DNA of 64,000 nucleotides from Dysidea avara (Eukaryota; Porifera; Demospongiae; Dictyoceratida; Dysideidae), in the NCBI RefSeq assembly GCF_963678975.1, contig NC_089278.1, positions 8,459,479 through 8,523,478 on the forward strand, in the 5' to 3' direction. The position numbers and the translations under genes were made by a program. Under the pieces are notes generated by a model. It was not told where the DNA came from. It saw only the letters and a program-made list of their open reading frames with translations, and made no database searches. Positions 1-10,535 of the stretch are shown piece after piece (position 1 is the first letter of the stretch; every line of letters starts with the position of its first letter).

Positions 1-2230
1 GTAGCTGAAGTCTCTACAGGGTGTTTTGTTTGTAGCCGATCTCTCTATATGGTAATTTGTTTGTAGCTGAACTCACTGCAAAGTGATTTGTTTGTAGCTG
101 AGGTGATTTGTTTGTAGCTGATCTCTCTACAGGGTGATGTGTTTGTAACTGAAGTCTCTATGGGGTGATTTGCTTGTAACTGAATTCCCTATATTGTGTC
201 TAGTGTCTATATAGCTGATCTCTCTACAGGCTGATTTTTTGGAGCTGATCTCTCTACAGGGTGATTTGGTTGTAGCTGATCTCTCTACAGTGGGTGATTT
301 GTTTGTAACTGAAATCTGTACAGGTTGATTTGTTTGTAGCTGATCTCTCTACAGGGTGATTGTTTGTAGCTGATCTCTCTACAGGGTGATTTGGTTGTAG
401 CTGATCTCTCTACAGTAGGTGATTTGTTTGTAACTGAAATTTCTACAGGTTGATTTGTTTGTAGCTGAAGTCTCTACACGGTGTTTTGTTTGTAGCTGAT
501 CTCTCTACAGGGTAATTTGTTTGTAGCTTAACTCTCTACAAGGTGATTTGTTTCTAGCTGATCTCTCTACAGGGTGATTTTTTTTGTAGCTGAACTCTCT
601 ACAGGGTGATTTGTTTCTAGCTGATCTCTCTACAGGGTGATTTAGGTTGTAGCTGCTCTTTCTACAGTGGGTAATTTGTTTGTAACTGAAATCTCTACAG
701 GTTGATTTGTGTGTAGCTGAAGTCTCTACAAGGTGATTTGTTTGTAGCTTATCTCTCTACAGGGTGATGTGTTTGCAGCTGAACTCTCTACAGGGTGATT
801 TGCTTGTAACCGAATTCCCTATAATATTGTGTCTAGTGTCTATATAGCTGATCTCTCTACAGGTTGATTTGTTTGTAGCTGAACTCTCTACAGGGTGATT
901 TGTTTGTAGCTGATCTCTCTACAGGGTGATTGTTTGTAGCTGATCTCTCTACAGGGTGATTTAGTTGTAGCTGATCTCTCTACAGTGGGTGATTTGTTTG
1001 TAATTGAAATCTCTACAGGTTGATTTGTTTGTAGCTGAACTCATTGCAAGGTGCTTTGTTTGTAGCTGATCTCTCTACAGGGTAATTGTTTGTAGCTGAA
1101 CTCACTGCAAGGTAATTTGTTTGTATAGCTGATCTCTCTACAGGGTGATTTGCTTGTAACCGAATTCCCTATAATATTGTGTCTAGTGTCTATATAGCTG
1201 ATCTCTCTACAGGTTGATTTTTTTGTAGCTGAACTCTCTACAGGATTGTTTCTTTGTCACTGAACTCTCTACAAGGTGACTTGCTTCTAGCTGATCTCTC
1301 TACAGGGTGACTTGTATAGCTGAGCTCTCTACAGGGTGATCTGTTAATAGCTGAACTCCCTACAGAGTGATTTGTTTGTAGCTGAAATCTCTTGTTTCAA
1401 ACTGATTTCACTGTAGGGTAACTTGTTTGTAGCTGAACTCTCTACAGGATGGTTTCTTTGTAGCTGAACTCTCTACAGAGTGATTGTTTTTTGTAGCTGA
1501 ACTCTACATAGGGTGATTTGTATGTACCTGAACTTTCTACAGGGTGATTTGTTTATAGCTGAACACTCTGCAGGGTGATTTGTTTGTAGTTGATCTCTCT
1601 ACAGGGTTTCTTTGCAGCTGAGATCTCTACAGGGCAACTTCTTCTAACTGAGCTCTCTCTTGTTTCTAGCTGTTCTATCTACAGAGTAACTTGTTTGTAT
1701 AGCTGAACTCTTTACAGGTGGCGTTTTGGTTGCTGAACTCTCTACACTGTGATTTGTTTGTAGCAAAATTCTCTACAGAGCGACTTGTATGTAGCTGAAT
1801 TCTCTACAGAGTGACTTACTTGTAGCTGAACATTGTATAAACTATAAAGTAACTTGTCTGTAGCTGAAATCTCTACAGGGTTACTTGTTTGCAGCTGGTC
1901 TCTATAGGTTAACTTGTTTGTATAGATGAACTCTCTACAGGGTAGTTTCTTTGTAGCTGAACTCTCTCCACAGTGAATGGTTTGTAGCTGAACTCTCTAG
2001 AGAGTGTAGCCGAACTCTCCACAGGGTGCATGACTTGTTTATAGCTGAACTCTCTTCAGTGTGACTTGTAATGTTCTGATTCTTCTGAATCACTACAGCG
2101 ATATACCTGTAGCTGAACTCTCTATAGGGTGACTTGCTTCTTGCTGAACTGTCTATAAGATTAACTGTTTCTAGCTGAACTCCCTACAGAATAACTTGCA
2201 ATGTAATAAAATTCTACAATGGAGTAAATA
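1..2230 (+). repeat. 31-bp satellite array, GTAGCTGA orientation
   Basis: Degenerate tandem copies of a monomer of about 31 bp, typified by GTAGCTGAACTCTCTACAGG followed by GTGATTTGTTT. The array runs off the left edge of the window. Variants alternate (GATCTCTCTACAGG and GAACTCTCTACAAGG types), and a longer block around TATTGTGTCTAGTGTCTATATAGCTGATC recurs near 190, 825 and 1180, so there is a higher-order period. Monomers become more divergent toward 2200. It carries no coding content. Confidence 0.95.
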
Positions 2231-3066
2231 AATTAGCTGAATGCTCTATTAGGGTGACTGTTCTATTAGAGTGTCTCGATCTCGCATTTGTTACACGTAG
2301 TTGGCTTTGGAATCATAACTCAGTGGTTTGTAATCCGATTCTTTTGTACTACTGCATGGACTTTTAATGATAATAATTCCAGCTACACGCCGATTTTCAG
2401 CTCACTGCTCTAAGCGGTTTGCCTAGTAGGCGTGAAAACTAATAGTTTTTTTATTCATAAAAATCGATCGCGTAATTGTGACACAGGTTGGATTTTGTGG
2501 CATATCTCGATGGCCTTTAACTGGATTCCTTTCAAACCACAAAAAGGCACTCCTACGATAGTTACTCCATCTACATAGCAATTTTCAGCTCATTCCTTCA
2601 AGCGGTTTACCCTGTGGGCGTGACAGACCTTCGACCTTATTTTACGCAAATAATCGGTCATAACTCCGTGAACGTTTGTCGGATTCTTACCAAACTTGGT
2701 ACTGAGATTCGCCTTAATGAGCCCTTTAAGTGTGCGAAATTTCAGCCCGATTGGAGCACGGATTCGTATTTTATGGCGGATTTTGCAAAGTGTGCGAAAA
2801 GAAGTAGAAGAAAAAAAAAACGAAGAAAAAAAACCCAAACTTTGGCCGCTCGTATCTCGGAAATGGATGGAGTGATTTTCTTCAAATTTGGAATGTGGAC
2901 TCCCCTACCTAGCCGGCACTTCTGTAGCAACTTTGGTTTCAATCGGATAAGGAATCACGGAGCTACAAAGGTGTGAAAATCACGTTTACTTTCTTCCTGT
3001 AATTATACTCACAGTGTGGCGCGCCGGCTTCTTGGGCCGCACGACACACTACCGTGTGTCTTGATG
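2231..3066 (+). mobile_element. 3' arm of satellite-bearing composite element
   Basis: This unique arm follows the satellite array. It begins with the CTATTAGAGTGTCTCGATCTCGC motif, carries A-rich coding-like stretches that I do not recognise, and ends in GCCGCACGACACACTACC then GTGTGTCTTGATG at 3066. The same arm recurs at 3425-4066, 21.4-23.43 kb and, inverted, at 9.09-10.5 kb. The last 24 bases form a GACACAC/GTGTGTC stem with a TACC loop. The ORFs in this stretch have no recognisable product and I do not call them genes. Confidence 0.7.
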
Positions 3067-3307
3067 ATGATTATTGAAGACAGACTTATAAGTGTATTTC
3101 ATTGCATGATTTAATTCAATATTTGATGATACTATTGTAATACTCTAATAGAGTGTACATTTTTGAGGACTTATAGAACATACATAGAATGTTCTAGAGC
3201 AATCTAGTACTTCTATTGGTAGATCTATGAAAGTACAAATGTTTGATTATAGGTAGATTTCAACTAGAAATTTCATTTATAAAGCAGAAATTAAGTGAGG
3301 TGATCAG

Positions 3308-3390
3308 CCAAGGTAGCAGTGGTTCAGTGGTTAAGGATGCAGGTGTTAGGTATGGAGGTGCCTGGTTCGAACTCTGGTAAGTTTTTTTTC
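3308..3390 (+). other. tRNA-like SINE head (Pol III promoter)
   Basis: An A-box-like TGGTTCAGTGG at 3319 and a B-box-like GGTTCGAACTC at 3364 are spaced as in a tRNA, and a run of eight T follows from about 3382. No convincing acceptor stem closes it, so this is more likely a tRNA-derived SINE head or tRNA relic than a functional tRNA. A similar unit lies on the minus strand near 52.35 kb. Confidence 0.5.
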
Positions 3391-3424
3391 GACATGTTTT
3401 GCTCACCTTTTTTCACGTGGCGAC

Positions 3425-4066
3425 TGCTCTATTAGAGTATCTCGATCCCATGATTTTACACTTGCTTAGTTTTTGCTTTATAAGTTTGTCGCTGTAACCC
3501 TATTGCTATTCAAACTATCAAAAGGCACTGCTACGATGAACAGCCTATCTACACACCAATTTTCAAGTCATTTCTATGCTTGGTTCACCCTGTAGCCGTG
3601 ACAGAAGTTTGATCTTTTTTTACGTGAATAAAAGCTCATAACTCCCTGAATATTACTCAGATTCACAACAAACTTGGTACGTGAATCCACCGTTACATAC
3701 TCTTCATTTGTGCTAAAGATCGAGGCAATCGAGTTACACGTTTACAATTTATAGCAATTTTTGCAAAGTGTGCGAAAAGAAATCGAAGCCCTGTACGGCA
3801 TAAGATGAAAAAAACGAAGAAATTAAAAAAACAAAGTTTTGAACACCCATACCTCGCAAATGGCTGTTGCGAATTTAATCAAATTTGCTGTGTGGCGTAC
3901 CCTACTTGGGGGACAGCTATAATGCAAAAATGGTGTGTTTTGGAGAAGGGGCCATGAAGCTATGCACGCATGAAAAAGCTGTTTTCTGTCTTCCTGTAAA
4001 TGTACTCACGGCGTGGTCGCCGGCTTTCTTGGCCGCACGACACACTACCGTACGTGTGTCTTGATG
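3425..4066 (+). mobile_element. Second, satellite-less copy of the composite 3' arm
   Basis: The copy starts at GACTGCTCTATTAGAGTATCTCGATC, has diverged internally from the 2.23-3.07 kb copy, and ends in the same GCCGCACGACACACTACCG...GTGTGTCTTGATG terminus. Its hairpin has an extra TACG in the loop. No satellite precedes it, so it is either a deletion derivative or a solo arm. Confidence 0.65.
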
Positions 4067-4069
4067 TGT

Positions 4070-4790
4070 ACTTGTTTGTTAACTTTTTTTGTAAAATATA
4101 TATATATTATGACTGGTGAACCCATGGATACAGCATCAAAAGAAAGAAATGGCACCAAGCGCCCCAGCTATCAATTATCATCTGAAAAGTGAACACTTCA
4201 TTGTCAGCTATGGTCAATCCGTTACACAGCACTATGAATCAAGAACTGTTTGAAAAGCACCTCTGCAATCAAAGTAGTCACTATGAAAAATACCAACAAT
4301 TTCCATTACAAAGGGAAGCCATCTCGTGCCTCCACCAAATCAACACCTTTCACTGTCAGCAAAGATGAATGGGGCACAAAGGAGGACACTGGTAAGTCCA
4401 TGGAGAATGCATTGTATGTATTGCAGTATGCCAAAAAGGCAAGTGTCCAGCTGAAGCGATGTCAAACAGTGAAAACTCAGGCCCATAGCCTTAGGTGTTA
4501 TCATGTTACACTTGTCTGAAGGCATCGGTTACTCAGTCAGTCAGTCAGTCACTAGAAAATTCCATTTAATAATTTTGTTTTTAAATTCCATAGCAACTTG
4601 TTGAAAACATTTCAGGTCAATCTGAAGGCTTGTTTGGGTCAATCGGAATGCTTGTTTGGGCTTAGTTTTTATCTAATCAATACTGTGTCATTGTCATCGG
4701 GGAAAAGTGAGGCTGGCTTTTGGATGATTTTTTTCATGTGCTAGGCCCCAAATGTTTGTGGTCCCTACTATACAGTACTATCGTACTGAC
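4070..4790 (+). repeat. Dispersed repeat, 'ATTATGACTGGTGAACCCA' family
   Basis: This is one of four copies in the window (others near 35.84-36.49 kb, 54.3-54.8 kb inverted and 63.2-63.75 kb). Shared landmarks in order are TTGTTTGTTAACTTTTTTTG, TATTATGACTGGTGAACCC, a CAGTCAGTCAGTCAGTCA stretch, and CTACTATACAGTACT near the end. An 89-codon ORF at 4250-4519 lies inside, but it is not kept open in the other copies, so I treat it as non-coding. The autonomous parent is unknown. Confidence 0.75.
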
Positions 4791-4896
4791 ATGATGTATA
4801 CAGTATATCATACTGTATGATGATAGATTGAACTGTTGTTGTAAGACTAATATTGGTAGCCAGACTCATATATATGTATATTGCTTGCTCACACAG

Positions 4897-7800
4897 GTGA
4901 TAATAATTTGCTAGGACTAGAGGAATGGCAAGGAGCACTGATCATCATAATTGCATCGTTGCTAGCAATTGGATTTTGTATTGCATTAGGCCTGGTAAAT
5001 GTGATTACTATATGGCTAGAACTTTTTGAAGGATAAAAGTTGACTATTTTCATAAAGCTGCTTGGAAACCTTTAAAACTTTTCACTTAAAGTACAATATC
5101 TCCATGCAGTCCTCAAAATTTCTAGCCATACAGCATAAAGCAAGTTAATCAGTAGTGACATTTCTGTAGATGGTTGGAGCAATCTTCAGACACACAAGAA
5201 GAAAACCAAATAAGCCACCTAAAAGAAAGTTGTCCTCTACAGATGATAATTTAGAATATGTGCCATTAGAAATGACAGCAAGTGTTCCAACTAGCCCAAC
5301 TGAAATGGCCACAATTTATCCGGTATAATATATCCCTTTATTTGTAGCTGCTATTATCAAGAGTGAATATTATTATTCACTCTTGCTATTATGTACATTT
5401 AGAACACTGCTACACCCAAAACTGATCCCCTTACAATTAATCAACTGCATAAAACTACCAAAGAAATTCCAAAACTTCATCAAGAATTTGAAGTGAGCAT
5501 GGTGATACATTACACTTTGTTACTGCATACCTACAAAAATATTGTAGTCTATCCCTAAATTGATCATTACTGAAACAGTCTATGTTGGCATACAAGACAA
5601 GAACAGAGTGGATGGCTACCTCCCAAGTAAGGCTGTAATGTCCATTATCAGAAATGTTTTCACCAGTGTATATATGTGATACAGCACCTGATTCACGTGT
5701 TCTTCTGTCTTCATCGTTCCCTCAGTCTACTTACATTAATGCTAATTATGTTAAGGTTTGAGATTTCAAATGCTTTGTTGTATTTATAGAGTAGTTGGAA
5801 ATGGCAGAATGATTGGATATGGATGCAAATGTGGACATTTTCAAAATACTCTTTATACATTGATATTACAGTTAATTTTCATACCTAAGGTTGCTTTGTA
5901 CACTACTCTTGGCTTCCAAAGTGAGATGCCACCTTTGCATAGCATGTATCCCTTTATAAGTGCATGTGCAGAAGATTGGCTAGTATGCTACAGAGTACTA
6001 TAGACCATATACTGTTGTACACATGCTCTAGAAACCTAATGCAGAACTATATAATCATAGAGATTCAAGTAGTATGCCCCTGGCCTATAGTTTCACTAGC
6101 CACATCCAGGAATCATGGCTTTCAGTATAAGGCATAAGTGCTTACATAGCTCTAAGGCTAAGGATGCACCGTACAGGTGTCCATATCTGTGTCCATGTGT
6201 GACCATTTCTGCCTTTTCCATCTGCCTGTATACTATATGTGACCTAGCTGATTTGGACAACTAATTATTTCACATGAAAATCTGAGATCTTATGTGCCAC
6301 TGTTAAAGTAGGATACATCATAGGAGCATAGACAAGAGGTTTACAACAATAGTATAGTATCTGATATGAGTTACTGAAATTGGGGTCACCGATAGACCTG
6401 GAACATTTAAAGTTTAACATACTTTCATATCACATATGAATTAGTACATTACTGTGATATTACAAGTTGATTATTTGTATATATAACCTGGCTATGTTTA
6501 CATACCCTAATTTTGATTTCTTACTACAAAAAACAGTATTAAGGATGTCTATTGTACTTTGTGTGGGAGGATAAAAGTGCCATCGCTTGCTGTATTTTCC
6601 ATATTGTACTGATTAACTGCATGACTGTACTGTATGGGTCATACAGCACAGTTATGTGACTAATTGGGCAAATACTATACAGTTGTGCAGATAATTGGGC
6701 AAATACAGTATATTTGGGCAGATACAGTACAATTATATAGCATTGTTATGTAAGGAATGTTACGAAAACAGCCCCACTCAGACAGCAAATTGATCATGTG
6801 CATGACATTGTAAATCACTAAAACTAGCCAGACTAATCCTACCAGTTGGTTCTATCACTAGAAATAGATTACATAAACACTTACTGATGGAAAATTGAAG
6901 CAATGACCCACACAGACGGCACGATGGATCACATGCGTGACACTGTCAAACCATAGGGGTATATTATCTATGGTCAAATGCTAAAATAACTAAACTAATC
7001 CTACCAGTTTGTTCTACGACTACAAATAAGTTATATGACAGCTTACTGGTAGGCAAATTGAAGCGATTGAAAGTAAGATGACCAGGAAGTACAGCAAAAA
7101 CACTTACAGCACTGCCTATGCTTGTGTACGCAAAATACATCACTCAGAGGGTGTGTCTCGAGGCAAATACAGCACTCGGCTTCACCTTGTGCTGTATTAG
7201 CTTCTTGACATGACCCTTGTGCTGTGTTTTCTGTACACACGCACAGCGGTGCTTTAACTATAACATCTACAGGAAGTAATTCTATATCCATTGCCAACTC
7301 CTCACCACAAATAGACTAGCGGTATAAGCTGACAGTTTTGCACGTAGATTAAGAATGTTACAGAGTTATAACAGTAAGAAAGAACTTTTAAATGATGTGG
7401 AGCGTCTAATTTCATGGTTTCTTATTTATAAACACTTAATTAGAGTATCTCAATCTTGCAAACAATTTTCTTCTAAAGAAGTTCATGTAGAGGTATAAGT
7501 ATACTGTAAGATTCATGTACTATTGTCCACTACTTTTGTGCTGCCAAACTATATTTTGGTGTATTCAGTATAAATAAATTTCAGGAGTGGAGGTTCCTGA
7601 AACCCCTGGAAACCTTTCTCCCTACAGCCCTGCACTTTTTTGAAATCTTCCCTTGAGATGTTGATTCTATCTATAAATACATAGTTACATTTGATTTAAG
7701 CACCTTGTATTCAATGTATCAAACTGACCATTTTTTTTCCAAAATCTAGTTACATAACATTTATTGTACACAGACACATGATAACTAACAAAAATATATT

Positions 7801-8673
7801 AGGGTTATGAGGGAGCAGAGAAACGTTACATAGCCACTCAAGCACCACTCCCTAACACCATCAATGACTTCTGGCTGATGGTATGGGAACAAAAGCCTGC
7901 ACTAATAGTGATGATTGAAGAAATCAATGAGGTACAGTGTATTCCACTAAAAAGACATAGATACATTTGACATTGTTTGAACAGACCATAAATTATTGGC
8001 CAGATGTTAGTGATGTAGTACACCAAGAAAATGGTCTGATCACTGTAACTATGAGGAAACGGATTGTCAAGCCAGACTACACTATCACCACCTTCAGATT
8101 AGTTCATGCTGCAGTAAGGACAACTAGCTACTAAAATAAGTTTATTTGGTGAATTGTGTTAACAGGAGGAGAAATACATAGATATAGGACATTACTGGTA
8201 TAAGAAATGGGGAATATATCAACTGCCTCATGATGCAACTGGAGTGATTGCTTTTCTGCAAGAGGTTGGTGAGGCTAAAAAGTCTCTACCTGGTCCAATA
8301 GTGGTCCACTGCAGGTATATTTACAGGATGTGTACATGCTTGCTAGTTTCACCTAACATGCATCATTACATAGTGATGGATTGGATCGTACTGGAGCATT
8401 GATAGCTACTGATGTAGCAAGACAACAGTTAGAAAATGAAAACCAAGTTGATGTTATTGGTATTGTCACCACCATGAGGAAAGATAGAGGAGGGATGATA
8501 TCAACAAAAGAACAATATGCTTTTGTTTATCAGGTCAATGTAATGTAAGTAACTGCAAGATTTTATATCTTCAATTTTAACAGATTTTGAGTGACTGGGC
8601 AAAGAGTTTGCATGTATTGGAGCCTTTTATGGATAATGAAATGGCAGCAAGCACTGAACATCTTGTGCCTTGA
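4897..8673 (+). CDS. Receptor-type PTP-like protein, C-terminal ten exons (predicted pseudophosphatase)
   Basis: Exons, all with AG/GT borders: 4897-4994, 5170-5322, 5403-5492, 5548-5626, 5685-5755, 7803-7931, 7985-8113, 8166-8314, 8374-8533, 8584-8673 (stop TGA). Apart from two leading bases (phase-1 entry) they total exactly 382 codons including the stop. Order: transmembrane helix (residues about 12-32), basic juxtamembrane region (FRHTRRKPNKPPKRK), then one PTP domain from about residue 95 with DKNR, DSRV, YINANYV, YIATQAPLPNTINDFW and the signature VHCSDGLDRTG (Cys about 298). Known PTPs need an acid in WPDHGVP; here the loop reads WGIYQLP. The KNRY Tyr is Val and the Q-loop Gln is Ser (MISTKEQYAF). 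These changes resemble the inactive D2 domains of receptor PTPs, yet this is the membrane-proximal and only domain. The ectodomain exons lie upstream of the window or are lost, because 1-4800 is repeat. Exon calls are by eye. Confidence 0.88.
5787..6229. mobile_element. MITE-like inverted-repeat element in PTP intron 5
   Basis: The left end TTGGAAATGGCAGAATG and the right end (reverse complement of CATTTCTGCCTTTTCCATC) are inverted copies, each followed inward by matching ATGTGGACATTTT-like sequence. The interior is related to 35.30-35.53 kb and, inverted, to 37.33-37.51 kb. It lies wholly within an intron, so the reading frame is unaffected. Confidence 0.55.
6230..7040. other. Intron 5 remainder, tandemly duplicated segment
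   Basis: Intronic AT-rich DNA. A block with ATCATGTGCATGACATTGT (about 6793) recurs as ATCACATGCGTGACACTGTC (about 6930), with shared CTAATCCTACCAGTT downstream of each, giving a diverged local duplication. A TATATGTGACCTAGCTGATTTGGACAA stretch at 6233 resembles one end of the TGTGAC MITEs. I see no gene on the + strand here. Confidence 0.5.
7043..7297 (-). CDS. Cysteine-rich antisense ORF, possible RING-like exon (uncertain)
   Basis: An 84-codon minus-strand frame lies inside the PTP intron. Residues about 42-70 read CCICLETHPLSDVFCVHKHR then QCCKCF, which matches the C-x2-C, C-x-H, C-x2-C rhythm of the first half of a RING finger. Its last codons, TACCAGTAAGC, could equally be a splice donor (TACCA|GTAAGC) instead of a stop. 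Downstream on the same strand (about 6925) a frame reads CHACDPSCRLCGSLLQF before another GTAAGT, as a second zinc half might. No start context or conserved partner domain is visible. It could be a degenerate exon of an antisense gene or chance. Confidence 0.25.
   Translation of the reverse strand: MAMDIELLPVDVIVKAPLCVCTENTAQGSCQEANTAQGEAECCICLETHPLSDVFCVHKHRQCCKCFCCTSWSSYFQSLQFAYQ
7298..7802. other. End of PTP intron 5, no feature seen
   Basis: AT-rich intronic sequence up to the acceptor at 7802. I recognise no repeat, RNA gene or coding exon in it. Confidence 0.5.
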
Positions 8674-9085
8674 TCTGAATCTAAATTCTTTCTTTTTGAT
8701 ACTTTTTATGCTGACTTATTAGTGGATAGTATTTCACTGCATGTGCCATGCACTTATTTGTACTTTTTATTATTCTTTTTTATTACTTAAACCACAATAA
8801 TGTTATGTGGTTAATATGTTAGTGTACATTAGAATGAGCTGATTATAGATCAAACATTATTATTCTTATGTATACAAGTAAGATCAGACAGTATAGTCAC
8901 TATTATACATTGTGCATGGGCTGATGCAAACATAACTAGCTGAAGAAAATATGAAGACAACAAAAAGAACAGAAGTAAAGACAAAGTGCAGTAAGTTATG
9001 ATTTCCTCTAAAACCTACAAGTTACTTGGACTATTACATAGAGTATTCAAGGATTTGCATTGTCCTCAGGCTAGAAAATCCCTTA
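8674..9085. other. 3' flank of PTP gene
   Basis: This AT-rich sequence after the TGA presumably holds the 3' UTR. No canonical AATAAA signal is obvious in the first 250 bases, and T-rich tracts occur at 8685-8790. No other feature is visible before the composite element begins at 9086. Confidence 0.4.
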
Positions 9086-10535
9086 CATCAAGACACGGTA
9101 GTGTGTCGTGCGGCCCAAGAAGCCGGCGCGTAACACCCGTGAGTATATATAATAGTTAGACGTCAAGAACCAGGGTTCTACGGGATTTAGAAAACTCGAA
9201 GGCCCTGGGCTGTAGCGCCTGAGGGTTTTCTAAATCCCGTAGAACCCAGTGGTTCTTGACGTCTAACTTATTTAGACTACAACTCGTTATTGTACCTTGA
9301 GTTGACAGCTGCTTGTAAATAGGAAATGTATGGCTAATTACTAGAAACAAGCCCTCTACACCTCCCGACATGGCGGGACCTCAGCGTGGCTGTTGCTACC
9401 CGTTTAAACGCCCATGCGTTGCCAATGTTACAGGCGCGTGCTATGTATCGAAGTACTGGACTCAGCGAGTGGACTACAACTCATTGTTGCTGTTGTTGTG
9501 CCTCGACAGCTGCTTGTAAGCAAGTAATGTAGTGTTGATTACTACAAACAAGCCCATTACACCTCCCTCTAATTCAGTACGGCTGTTACTAGCCATTTAA
9601 ATGCCCATGCGTTGCCAATGTTACAGGCGCGTAATTATCGTGCTTCGTATCGCCTCAGAGCGTGGTCTCTATTGGACATGACCGTGGCTCTACGAGATTT
9701 AGAGACCACGTTTTCAGCCAATCAAATTTCAGTATCAAACTTGTTGTAGTCTAATGACAGGAAGAAAGAAAACGCAATTTTCGCACCTCCGTAGCTCTGT
9801 GCTTCCTGGATGAAACAAGACGATTTTTGCTGTGGACATGCCCCCCAACTGCAGCACTCCACATTCCAAATTTGAGCGAAATCGCTTCGCGCGTTCCCGA
9901 GATATGCGACTTCAAAAATTGGCTCAGTTTCTTCGTTTTTTTTTCTTCTTATTTTTCTTTTTCTTGTCGCACACTTACAAAAACTGCTATAAAACTCGAA
10001 CGCCATATCCGATCGCCTTGAAATTTGGCACACAGAAGGGGGATATAAGGGCGCATCTCGGTACCAACATTGGCTGGAATACGATAAACAGGCAAAGAGT
10101 TATGAGCGATTATTCACGAAAAATAACACCAATATGTTGTCACGGCTACAGGGTAAACCGCGTATGGGAAGAAGCTGAAAATCGGTGGGTGAATAGGTTA
10201 ACTATTGAACCTCAAACCTTTTGTGGTTTGAAAGAAATCGAGCTAAAAAACAGGAAGATACAACAAAAAAACCAACAGTGTGTAACAATTACGCAATCGA
10301 GATTAGCTAATAAAAAAAAACGACTGCTTGCCACGCCTACCAGATAAACCACTTGGGGTAATGCTTTGAAAATCGTTGTACAGATGGAGTAATCATCTTA
10401 GAAAGGCTCATCAATGGTGTAGAAGAATCAGACTTAAAGCCACGGAGTTATATCACGAAATCCAACTTGGTGCAGCAAGTGCGAGATCGAGATACTCTAA
10501 TAGAGCAGTCATCCTAATAGAGCAGTCACCCTGAA
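9086..10535 (-). mobile_element. Inverted copy of the composite 3' arm, with an insertion
   Basis: The arm starts at CATCAAGACACGGTAGTGTGTC, the reverse complement of the terminus at 3066 and 23426, and ends at GAGATCGAGATACTCTAATAGAGCAGTC just before the satellite. Against the 23.4-kb copy, about 600 bp (roughly 9145-9750) are inserted between GTGAGTATATA and ATGACAGGAAG. That insert holds the 9159-9267 hairpin and a diverged duplication of about 190 bp (9275-9435 and 9470-9632, both ending CCCATGCGTTGCCAATGTTAC). The 9832-10347 ORF is read-through of this arm and resembles no protein I know. Confidence 0.7.
9159..9267. repeat. Long perfect hairpin
   Basis: AGACGTCAAGAACCAGGGTT with TCTACGGGATTTAGAAAAC pairs with GTTTTCTAAATCCCGTAGAA and CCCAGTGGTTCTTGACGTCT. 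The arms are about 40 bp, with a loop of about 25 bp around GAAGGCCCTGGGCTGTAGCG. It lies inside the insertion in the composite arm. A smaller hairpin with GAGCGTGGTCTCT/AGAGACCACG arms follows at 9658-9713. Confidence 0.85.

Noticed and set aside
1-2230. CRISPR array (regularly repeated about 31-bp units)
   Set aside because: Monomers are head-to-tail without unique spacers, and the genome is animal nuclear. It is a satellite.
2614-2976. 120-codon + strand ORF beside the first composite arm
   Set aside because: It lies entirely in the repeated arm, is Lys/Arg-rich only because of A-rich tracts, and is not kept open in the other copies.
3308-3390. Functional tRNA gene
   Set aside because: Internal promoter boxes are present but the acceptor and anticodon stems do not pair convincingly. 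Kept only as a SINE-like head.
4250-4519. 89-codon ORF in the dispersed repeat
   Set aside because: Copies at 36, 54 and 63 kb do not preserve the frame, so selection on a protein is not supported.
9832-10347. 171-codon ORF in the inverted composite arm
   Set aside because: Repeat-derived, no domain, broken in the 21.4-22.06 kb copy.
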